Positions 22,701 through 34,700 of a DNA stretch of 62,000 nucleotides are shown here, in pieces (positions within the stretch are counted from its first letter, which is position 1; every line of letters starts with the position of its first letter). The stretch spans positions 435,135 through 497,134 of the forward strand of contig NW_019091400.1 in assembly GCF_001949145.1 (NCBI RefSeq), given 5' to 3'. Source of the DNA: Acanthaster planci (lineage: Eukaryota; Echinodermata; Asteroidea; Valvatida; Acanthasteridae). Below the pieces are notes generated by a model, which did no database searches, was not told where the DNA came from, and saw only the letters and a list, made by a program, of their open reading frames with translations. Made by a program: the position numbers and the translations under genes.

Positions 22701-25700
22701 CACTTGGTGATGCCTCGTGGACCTCCGATTCCAATGAGGTCCGTCTCACCTTTCATTCCAGTGCAAATGATGCCTACAAGGGATTTGTCATACTCTACGA
22801 GACAGAGAATCGAGCTCCGAGTAAGTGCTAGATACATGTATGTTTTGCTGGAAATGGGCCGTCCATGTCCGCTTAGTGAATGTAGTGTATTTAGAAGTTG
22901 GTAGAAAGTGAGTTAAGCTTGGGCAAGTCTCCAAGACAGTGGTAGTAGCTGCAGCCACCACCCATAAATGCCTGTTGATCCTGGCCTCAAGTTGACCCCA
23001 TTGGATGGAATACAGGTTAGTACAAGATGTGTACAGACTGGCCCACTGGGCAATAAATAGGGAATGTGGGTGTACCTACATCCAGTAATTCAGGATATCC
23101 TGGCTGAGTAATTTGCCGAGAATTTCTTTCTTGGTGCTGTAGCCTAGAATGTTCATAATACATGTAAATACACAAGTCCAATAAAAGCAGAACTGCAAAA
23201 TTGGGCCTTGTTGCTCAGCCAGAAAAAAGTCACCTGCCTTGGAATTGCATGGCATTTTTTGTGGAGCATCGTTTTTCACCTGCAGGAGGAAGCCAGTTCT
23301 TCATGGATCCCGAGGGAACAATCACCTCGCCCGGTTACCCGCTGATGTACCCGCCCAACACTCAGGCCCACTACCTCATCTACGCCCAGCCCGACCGGAT
23401 CGTGGTGGTCAAGTTTGACGAGTTCCAGCTGGAGCGAGAAGACCAGCAGGGTCAGCCCATTCCCGTACCTCGCCAGCGCCGGTCCACGTTAGACGTACTG
23501 CAGTTTGAGGATGGGCTGCCGTGTGTCAACGCCGATCATGTTGAAGTGAGTCTACAACACAAATGTGTACCCCCTTTATACACCTAGAGTAGACTCTCGA
23601 ACAAGAGGGGTTTGCATAATGCAGGTTAAGTGAAACTTGTATGGACTCAGCTAGGTCCACACAAGGTTACCCTCTTTCTGAAAAACAGGTTTAGAGGCAA
23701 TTTGAGGTCAAGGTTATCTGTAACGAAAGGAAGAGAAACAGTCCAGGAAATCAACAAAAGAGCCAGCTTAAGAAAAATGAGTGTTTTTCTCACTAGAAAA
23801 CAAACTCAAAGTCTGCCTTAGGTATGTAAATGAAACTTGTTTGTCTTTATGTTAAGCTTTCTTGTCAACCTGGGGGAGGCTTTTTCTTTCAACTGAAGCA
23901 CCCTTCATGCATTTCCGATTTTACCCATTCATTAGCATCTGATGATAGTGTAATAATATGGTTGATTCACAATAGCGCGCCTCCGAGTTTATAACGTGTT
24001 GGCCTATCACAATGCACAAGATCTTTCTACCCTTTCGAAATGCACATTGGGCCGATGGATTGTGCGCATTGTGATTGGCCATGTGTTACAAACTCTTGGG
24101 GGCGCCCTGTCGTGAAACGCCCGTATTGATGGCATAGTTTGCAACCAGCCAGTGAGTTGTTTTGGGTGTTGGATTGAAGTGTCCAAAATCACTAGCCTTT
24201 TTCCTTAAAATCTAAACACTGACCTCAATTGTTGTGCATTGGCGATGTTCCCGAGCTAAATGCTCAATTTGTGTCGGTGGACAATGCGCCGGGGACAGCA
24301 CTTGACTGCTCTGTAAAGTGCTAGTTGATGAGCATTATCACCAAAAGAGCAAAGCCATTTTGTAATAGCGTCCATGGCACCTGCCCATCCGGATTGCAGA
24401 TTCTTGACAAGCTGGAAGGCACCTCCAGCTACTACTGTGGCAAGCTCCCACCTTTCACGTGGTTCTCACAGACCAACGAAGTCATCCTCCGATTTGTCAG
24501 CGATGCAGATGAGAACTACAAGGGGTTCCACGCCACCTACCGAACCATCGAAAAGCGGCCAGCCTCAGGTATCGGGGAATGCACCTCACTGACAGATATT
24601 GACTGTTCCCCTCATATTTGTCCGGAAAGTTGATTAGATTTGAGCAGATCAATTGATCTGGGGAGCCCAATAGCTAATTGGTTGAGCCAACAGTTGTTGC
24701 ATACCAAAAGTTGTGTGTTTGAGAGTATTTTATTCAACTCTATCAGAAGTCCCTGCGAGTCCCTTTAAGTCTTGAGTCTTGAGCCAATTCACAAGCATTC
24801 TGTTATCATTGTACACCTTGTTACCTATGACCAAAGATCGTATAGTGCTGCAAAGCAGTGCAAGATGGCCAACTTCACGGTGAATACATGTAAAACGTTG
24901 TAATTGCATGGGCGTCATTTGAGAAAGCAATACACCTGCGCAATGCACATTAATACAAAGTTTCAGGCGCTGCGGCAAGCAGGTGCACCTAGTGAGCTAA
25001 ACTGCGCAGGCGTATCACTTGCTCAAATGGCGCCCATTGTAATTTAACCCTTTGGGCAGATTTATCCATCTTGCGCCTTTGGCGCTATACGATCTTTGCT
25101 TATGACTGGACTTGTGCAGGGACTTGTGACTGGACTTGTGAAGGGACTTGTGAAACGACTTGTAAAACGACTTTTGAAGTGACTTGTGAAGCGACTTGTT
25201 AAGAGACTTGTGATGGACATGAATACGACACTGGTGTTTGAGTCCCACTCAAGCCAGCTTGTGAATGATTTTTTATGCTTTCAGCATGTACAGGTAGCGC
25301 GCAGTACTCACTGAAACATCCTGTCAGTGAGGAAAAAAATCCCAGTGATTAATTTCAAATCAAACACAAAGTCTGGCAATCATCAGTTAAAGGATGCTAC
25401 TTTTTTGGAAAAAATGTTGCATCCTGACTCCACTTTTCTCATCATATACATGTATCATCTCAATAAAAGTCAGTCATTACAGAAATGCTGGAAAGACACG
25501 AATTCTGGACTGAGAAACATTTACCGATGTTGCTGGGAAATACTTAGAAAATTCTCTTTACTCCCCATAGACTCTGTACACAACTACTGAAGTGGAGACA
25601 GGATGCAACATTTTTTCCGATTTTTCTTGGAGCTAACATGTCTTGTTGTGAAAAGTGATTTTGTGATTGTTCAAAAGATATTCTTATAGTCAATAATTTT

Positions 25701-28700
25701 TCCAACCATTCCAATTACCTAGTAGTAATATAGTACAAAAATAATTGTGCCTACATATACAAACAGTAGTTTCGGAGACAACTGCAGTTTTAATACCAGA
25801 TTAACTGTGATCTCGGGGTAACATTGGGTTTGGTGTTGTTGACATTGTCGGCATTTATTGAAATAATTGTCCCTCAGATAACGCCTCCAATATCCTTCTT
25901 TAAAAATAAATAATAGAATGGGAATTGGTATTCCGCGCTGCCTCGGACAAAGAGACCGGTGTAGTTCGCAAGTGGCTGGACACCAGTCGAGGCTACTCAG
26001 AATGGGACATAAAGGCAAAATCCATCTTCAAGAAAGACTCCCCACGAACCTTCAAGAGCAGAAAGGTGAATGACTGGGAGAACCTTGCTGTTAGGAAGGT
26101 AGGTTTTGTATGAATATATTTCCTAATCCCCTGTCTTTTCACGATGCGTACCATTAAAAGTAATTTTTTGGTGCTGCAAATGTTTCTGTATGAAGCTTCC
26201 AAATACATGTTTGTTAGCACTGTGGTAGGATAATGCAAGACTGGATCCAACAAAATGAGTCTCAAGGCCATGTGTTCTTAATTCAGTTTTTCTGCTTTAG
26301 AATAAATAAACTGAGCTTTTTAATCCAATCCCTCAGTTTGCCATCTTGACAATGAAAATGAGGTTCCACTGGAGAAAAATGTTGAGGTTCCCCATTGATT
26401 TCCACTGTGCAAGAATCTTTTAAAGGCCAATGAACTCAAAAAGGGGCTCTGGCAACATGTGCCTCATTTTGTAAGGTTGGGTCACATATGTACGGGGTCC
26501 TAACAAACGACGTCAGCGTACCACGCGACCACATGTTTTCCTCAAGATTGGCTACCACAGCAGTGGGCAAGCATTTGCTTAGCAACCCTACCTTTTAGGT
26601 GGTATACTGGGTTATGAATGGTGTCTGTTGGTTGATCCCAAGAGGATTTCGGTGATGCAAGACCAGTGGCTCTCTATTGTTTGCTTCCCGGCCAGGTCAA
26701 AATAGAGCTGTACAAGGCCGGTTCGGCTGTCTCCTCCTTCCACTTTGTAAACCACGACAAGGTGGACGACATCATCAGCTGGTTCGCTTGCGATCATCTC
26801 ATCTACGCATCCTATGACGACCTCTTGCACATTGACTGCAGCAACTTAAAGTTCAGTACCACCGACAACTTTGCAATCACGTAAGTTACCTTTGAGCCAG
26901 GACAGTCAGTCGATAAGGGGGATAGTCACTTTTATTTCCGCAGTTTAAGTTGTGAAGACCACTGGCCTAGGCAAAGTAGCTGGGGGCATCTTTTGGCCAC
27001 ATCACGAGGAATTTCTCGTCTTTGAATTTAACAGTCTAACACAAAACATCTTTACAAAATCTCAACAACAATTTGAGTTTGATTTTTCACATTTGAGTAC
27101 TGACAAACTCGCAGTGTGCTTTGCACCATATTTATCCCTGGGCAATGAGCTCAGAATCATTCCTACAAACTACCTCAACTTGATTGGGAGCACACGACCA
27201 TTTTGACGATTTTGGGTGCTGCCAGGTGTAATAATCACCCATAATAACCCTCCCTGTCCTCACGGGTACCCACTTACTCCTGGGTGGAGAGATGCAAATT
27301 AGGGTAGTCTGTCAAGATCACAACGTAAGCCTGATCACAGGATTCGAACCCTGACCTTGCGATCAGGAGTTAATACAAATCCTAACCACTGGGCTACATG
27401 TCCCCGGATTGGATGGATAAGATTGGGTAAGAACTGTAATGGTCCACCCAAACTCGGAATTATGTTTTCATGCAGGCACAGCCAAGATTACATCATACAT
27501 GTGCTGTATGTAAGCTATTAAGTCAGAGAAGTCTTGTGTCTCACAATAAGAAGTTCATCTTGAAAGAACTCATGCTTTAAATCATTTTGTGGAATACATC
27601 CAAACTGTTTAGTCACAACTTGTTGAACAGTGCAATTTGCACCTGTTAATTTCTGTATTTCCTTTTTCATGTTTTGTGAACAGTGATAACTTGGGCTCCT
27701 CCGGCTTCACCTGCAACAACGACACGGCCAGACTGTGGTTGGATGTCCAAGACAGGATCCCTAGCCCCCTCAGTCCAGCCGTCTGTCCGTACGAGCGTTC
27801 CGCTCGGGACGTGGCCCAGTTCTTCTACAGCATTGCGTCCGAGGCCGGCCTGACAGCCACAGGTTAAAAAACTAGCCCCTGGTCCATCCAACAACTTCAT
27901 CTGCTTTGACCCCCAGAATGGCTACTCCTGTTTCATTTGAGGGATAAAATCCTGAGTATAGGCAATCCTACCCTCCCAAGAGTCGGTGGCATATCCAGGT
28001 CTTTGATCGGAGGAGGGCAGCATCAAACTTGGTTCAAAATTCTGTCCAAACTTTTTCATCTGTAAAATGTTGACCTTTTCAATTCCTAAGAAAAAGATAT
28101 ATTATGTGCAACATTTTGTTGGGGCAGGGGAGGGGGTGGGGGTTGGCAACTTCAGACTCCCGGGTTACGTCACCACAGAGAGTGTGTTCCAAAACTTTGA
28201 AAAATGGGTAATCTTCAAATTAAAACAAGCCTATTTTTATAGCTTTCAGATCTGTTTTGGCCTGTGATAAAGGTATATTTTAGACAGACGTTAGGTGGTT
28301 GTGATATCCATAACCCTTTTCTCAATGGGCCTGTATGATTCTTGCAGATCTGGATCTCAATCAGTGATCCTAATGCTGGTTCCCACCATCCATTAGGTGG
28401 GTTTTGGTATCCGTGAACCGACAGCAGGTCACTGATCTTGATTCGGATCCATGTGAAACAAACATGGCCCATACAGTGAAATACCATTCACACCATTGTT
28501 CACACCATTGTTGTATTGAAACCAGAGTTCTGAAATAAAGTTTCCTTCCACTTTTTCAGTGATTTGGAAGGTAACATTTTATCTACATGTATTTTGGTTT
28601 CCAAATGTAAACAGAGATTGAGATTTAAAAAAAAAAACAGTTCGGTCCTTTCCTGCGCTGATATTGTGCATTCTAATTTACTTACGGACCAGGTGCTCGG

Positions 28701-31700
28701 GCGTTTTAAGGGAGGAAATGAATTTCTGTTTCTCAGGGTAATACTGCAATATGAACAGCCCCTTTTGTGTTTCAATTTGATATTTGAATTACTTGAGTTT
28801 GCTAATGTGCCGTTTAGGGATTTTCTTGTGTATGATTTTTGTCTCACGATTTGGTTTTCAGGAACCAACATTGCTACTGCTGATGTCATGACAATATGGA
28901 TTCAAAGGGGTAAGCTGAAAGTGCTGTTTTTGTACAAAGTCCCAGTGTGCTTGTAGAAATGTTGAGGGCATAGGGTGGGTTTGTCTCCGGTGGACAGTCA
29001 TTGGAGTCATTTGTTGGCATGTGGATACTCTTGGCTTATCTGCCCTATTTGTTCCCGATTGATTTGTTGGTAAGAACCTAAATTGTGCCCTTGAATTTGT
29101 TGGTTTTCCATTCGGGGGAATCAGTCCTCGGCGTTTCTTTTCTTATCGGACTTGTACAATTAATTGCAGTGCAAAGCTTGTAAAATGGTTTTTGTTGTGT
29201 TTGTTGTCACTAATATTGCCATGTCTTTCCCCCTCCCCCCACGTGGCCTCAGACTGCGACCAGACTTTCACTGACATCCCTTCTGGCACCGTGGAGAAGT
29301 TTGAGTCCGAGGGTTTCAGTTTAGGTCGGGATTACCCCAATAACGAATACTGCAATTATTACTTTCTGAACGGCCCTTACGACCGCTTTCTGCTTCACTT
29401 CACCGAATTCTCCTTGGAGCATGAAGACAATGTGTGTACAAAGGACTACGTGGAGGTCGGTAACACATTTTCAGCTTGTTTTTCCATTGAATTCTCACCG
29501 TTCTGTCTGAAATACACGTATGCCAGACCGTAGGGTCTTGCATTGTGGGCCACCACCAAATTCGGACAGAAACCTTCCAGCTTTCCCATAACAGTGCACA
29601 AATGACTGTTGAAGATGGAAGCCCAACTGTGACGTCACAGAAAATTGCAGTGGCATTGGCCAGTTGAAATATGCTCGAACAACTGTATTCTATGATGACA
29701 ACAAAACAGGGCATCTCACGGAAAACCTTGGGTGCTGTCCCAGTGCACAGATATTTTTTCAGTGTACCAAGATTGCTAGTTAAGATTCTAAACCACAAGT
29801 TCCTTGTTTTCAGCACCGTCGTTCAGTGGCCTCTGGATCAAGACCTCGATCCAGGCTTGATAGTCATTAAATATAAAGATTAGTAGAACTTGTTGATCAC
29901 TTTTGGTGCAGCTCCAGTTATTTCAAGAGCGTGTATCTCACATTCTTGCCTTCAGCTTCTTAGGTTAACATGGCTTTGATTGTTTCACGTGGGTTAAATT
30001 GTTATTTGCTTTCGGGGGCATACACTGAGTATACGGTGTCAAAATACACGTCAGGCAGGGCAAAAATCCAAAATAAATTTATATCTTCCAAGTGCAAATC
30101 CATCCTTGAAACCTTACACCTTTTGATGGGTTCTAAGCATGCAAATGTTAGGGTATAAAAAGCTTAATTGTACTGTTAAAAACCGGAGTTATGCTCAGAA
30201 CAGCTAGTACATATGCATGAGAGTGTCAAGTCCGTGAAAAGGTCCTCTTTTTGTCCAATTTGTAACACCATGTTTCATTGAATACATAACCATTACATGG
30301 ACTACTAATGCAAAAATTCTTGTGAATATTCTTCAAAGGTCAAAGAGTAGAATGGAAAATACCAAATCCGTAAATGGCTTTGGGGGTAAAAACTTCCAAA
30401 AACATGCATGGCACATAGCATGTGCAAAATCATGGACTTGCCCATGACTAATAAGGTTGCAGCGTGCATTTTAATAATAGCTGTGTCAACATTCCAGATT
30501 GAAGACCTGACCACAGGGCACACAGAACGCTTTTGTGGTAATCAGCGGCACCCGCTGTTCACTTCAGCCGGCAACACGGCCGTTGTGAGGTTCCGGACAA
30601 ACAGCCACTCCACGTTCCCTGGCTGGGCTGCCGAAGCAAGCATCGAAGGAAGAAACAACGAAGGTTGGTCCCCTTCTATCTAAAATCTCCACATGTTCAG
30701 CATGGGTGGCCACGTGAACTTTTCAGTGACAAGCTCTTTTAATTGTGCATACCCTACGTTGTACTGTATGTGCAAACAAGAAAGCATCTCATCTTACTCA
30801 TGCATAGTGTGTAATTCCTGTTTTAATCGCATGTGATCTTGGTGCTATCTGTAATACTGTAAAATTCTTTTATGCCTATTGAGTTTTCCTTTATCTGCTC
30901 TTTTTAACAATGAATTAAGAGGCAGGAGACCAGAATCCTGAGAAACTCAAACAAGTTTTCTTAGACCTTTTGTGGGTGTTCTGATTTACTTTGGAAAAAA
31001 ATGCAATGTATCAAAAACTGCGGCTTGAGTTGTAAGACAAACTTGTGTCCTTGAATCCATTTCCCAAACATGTTTGTGAGATCCTCGAAAGATGTCAAAG
31101 ATGTCAACATTTTGCTGGCAACATATCACCATGTTTACATCCCAGCCTTAGAAACCGTTTCTCTAGATCTTGTATAAAGACAAAAATGCTTGACTCCTCT
31201 GCCCTCAAAGTAAACTCAACATTTGAGATATTTTGTTGCCGGTTCTTCTAAAGGTTAACACATCTTGAAGTTGATGCTGTCAATCTGTTGAACTCAATTC
31301 CTGACTGTGTTAAGCTAGCATAAATACAAGAACATTTGTCAACTAGAGTTTCTGGTTTGTGTCAATGCGCACCATTGTTTCCTTTTGTCATTGCGTGGAC
31401 GTACATTGGTATTTATGCTTCATGTATGCATTGTTATAAGAGAAAAATTAGGCACATTTCTAATTATGATATGTGTTTATTTGGATGTGACATATATTCA
31501 TAGTATATGAACCCCCCCCTTCAGCAGAAGACAAATTGTGAACTTTGTTCACCTGGTGTGAATTTTTCCCTACAGACTGTTCGTCGATCGTGACGGCCTC
31601 CTCGGGGAACCTGACCAATGCAGACTACCCATCTCCCCTGACCCACTTCCGACTGCAGGGCTGTGAGACATTGCTGCACGGCCATGTGGCAGACCGCGTG

Positions 31701-34700
31701 ACAGCATCCTTCAACAGTGTCATCGTTGACCTGGAGGACTGCCCGGAATTGACGGTGAGTCGCTGCTGTTTGTTGCACTAGATCCTGATTTGTGAGTAGG
31801 AAAAACGGCACATGTAAATATTATCTAAGGGCTCATTTACACAGAGAATGAAGGATATTCTGTGTGATACAGAAATTGAACACACAATGAATTCCTATGG
31901 TATTTATGCTGAGTGTAGAGAAACTGCATCACTAGACAATGAACAACTGTATTTAGAAACATGAGCGATTTTGTCGCAAGGATGGAAATTTCTGGCCAAT
32001 CTGTGGCCTCATTACTTATGTCACAGATGAACTTTCCTGAGTGAATGCTTTCACAATGCTTTATAATGCCCTTTATTTTTCCTTTGGGTTGCTGTATTTG
32101 CTGTGTTCGCCATATGTGCAAATGTAAAATTTTGCATGGCATTCCTTTTTCCAATATCCAGAATCCTATTGACGTATTCAGGAATGTTTAGGTTAATCAT
32201 ATTGCCACTATTAAAAGTGGCATGCTTATCAAAAGTGACCTTTTTGAATTCCGAGTTTTTTGTTACATGTAAATTACTGATGCTACTGATGCACACGTAC
32301 ATGTAAGTGAAATTTAGATAGTAGCATTCTGTCCTGTTCAAGATTGCATTAAACATTTATATGAAGAGAGACATAAAATGTTCCCAAAGCCTTGTTTCAT
32401 TGAAACACAGACTGAAATGCAATCCGTGCTACTTTTTTGTGTCCACAGATTATCGATCATGTGTCGGCAACACCTATTATTGAAGTGTCTGGGAAGGTGC
32501 TCCCATTCTCCTGGACATCCATTTCCAACGAGCTCATACTGTGGTACTGCGCAAGCCTGCCGTATCGTTCGTATCTCTTCTACGAGGGCAACTTCAAAGC
32601 TACCATGAGCCCATCCCCGGCAAGTACGTAAAAAAGGTGCCATTCCACCGTAAACAAATATCAGGGTTTTAGTATGTTTTTGGGATGTATGGGGGTCTGC
32701 TGGGCACCTGAAGGCCATTTGAGACATCCGATGTTTCTTTGGTGTACATGAGTAAAGCTTTGGTAACATGGATACCACATTTTAATTGGGGGCAAATGCA
32801 AACACCCAATTGCCAAATGTTTGCCAGAAACTTGGAACAGGATCCACACACTGGAATCAGTGTGTGGATCCTCCTACCACTGTTACATCAGATCAGTATC
32901 TGATGTAACAGTGGTAGTTTCACACAGTGATAAGCCCCCCCCCGACTTAACAAAAAATAAACATTTGTGTATCTGACGCCACTTTGTTTGTGCAAAATTC
33001 TTAAAGCCTTTTTAAAACAATCTAAACCAATAGGAGCCTCAGTATGCTCCACCCACATAACGTCCATTGGCATCAGGGTGTCAACTTGGTGATACACTGA
33101 GACTTACGGTTCAGTCGGCTCTTTTCTGATGCAGATTAAAACAAAATGACCAAACTAATGGACTAAATACTGATTCTGTTGGATCCAGTCTCAAATAAAT
33201 GTTTCTGTGGGTGGTTGTACCTGTCCAATGTCGGAGTTTCACTCAGGTTTCTTCACTATGATTAACAGACATTTCTTTCCATGTTCAGCATGCGTGCAGT
33301 ACTTGGATGCGGAATTCCCTGGCACCTTCGATTGGCCGTCGACATCCCTGGTGACAGGCCAGCGGAACTGCTACATTGTCATACGCACCCAACCAGTGCT
33401 CAACCAGCGGATCATCCTAACCATCAGGAATCTCGTCCTGAAGGACAAAGACTGCCACAGCTACATGAAGGTACTTGAAATCTTGAATCCCTTGCAGTGA
33501 GACAGTTTGGCGTTCCAACAACGCTTGTCCAGTACGGGGCTATTCAGGAACAGCAAGGCACGCTTGTGATAGACTGTCCCTATCGGCGTAGCCATACTCT
33601 GAATCACTCACACGCTTTGTTCCCAAAAGATGTTGGCTTTTTGAAATATCGAACTGCTCATCGCAGGGTTCCATGGTAACACTGATTAACCCTGTTACTT
33701 AAAGTTCCACAGAGGAAATCATTTGCTTACAGTACAGGTACCAGTATTTAACTGCATTTGCAGTTGCTATTTGGCTGTTCCTGACTCGAAATATCAGTCA
33801 AGTGAGTAATCAGAAACACTGAGTGGACATTTTGAGTTTGAGAGACAGAATGGCACCCAAAAAATAAACCTACGGCAAAGTTGGTTCCTGCTGCCAAAAA
33901 CTAAATGTTCGTTAAAAAAATGCCAGTTGGCATACTTCTGTACCTTCAAATGGAAAAAGTTTTAGAGACTTTGCTTTTTTTGTTAACACTGCCATAACTT
34001 GATCTAACCTCAAAAGAAGGTTTGCAAGTGAAAGTAGAGTGTCTTTTTATAATAGTAAAAGATAGCATTGTATAAAATGAAACAGTGGCCCAAGGAACAT
34101 GAAGAAAGCATTTGATTTGACACCGGAAATACTGGTTTCCATTTTCAGGTCACAGATACCACCACAGAGCGCAGCGACACCACCTGCCAGACAGCACAGC
34201 AACCATTCACATGGACGTCCGACGCCAACGAGGTACATTTATTCCTGCTTCAATCAGGCCCCGCTTTTTGATAACAAGGCCTCACTGTGCAAAGTCCATG
34301 AACTTCTTAGTTTTACATCAGACCCAACTCTGCCATTCATTAGCGTGACCGCAAGGAACCTATCTTGTTCTAACAAATTCTAGCACTTTTTATTGAACTT
34401 ACGAAAACAAGGCTACCCCGGACTTGAAAGCCTTATGATAGAGAGCAGTTGCTGGTCCTTGGCCATCACAAGCAGGTCTGACAGAGTCAAAAGTAATTTC
34501 GGAGCAGTTTTATGAGACAAAACCTTGTAGAAAGCCAGGAATAGTTTTGTTGATTAGAAGCTGTTCCTGGAAACATCTCTCCTCACAGTCAGTAGAACTG
34601 AGAGTGACAAGTGGCTGTTTGTTTCTTTTTTTCCCACGACAGGTGATTGTGCAATTCATCAGTGGGAACTCATTCAGTATTCACACAGTGGATGGCCACT

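Noticed and set aside
25106-25214. Regularly spaced repeat that could suggest a CRISPR array
   Set aside because: Units are 12 bp, contiguous and without spacers, in a eukaryotic intron. It is a minisatellite.
28564-28956. 130-codon plus-strand frame as one exon
   Set aside because: Only the last part (28862-28909) fits the CUB gene by phase and ADVM similarity. The upstream part is intron read-through ending in a T-rich acceptor tract.
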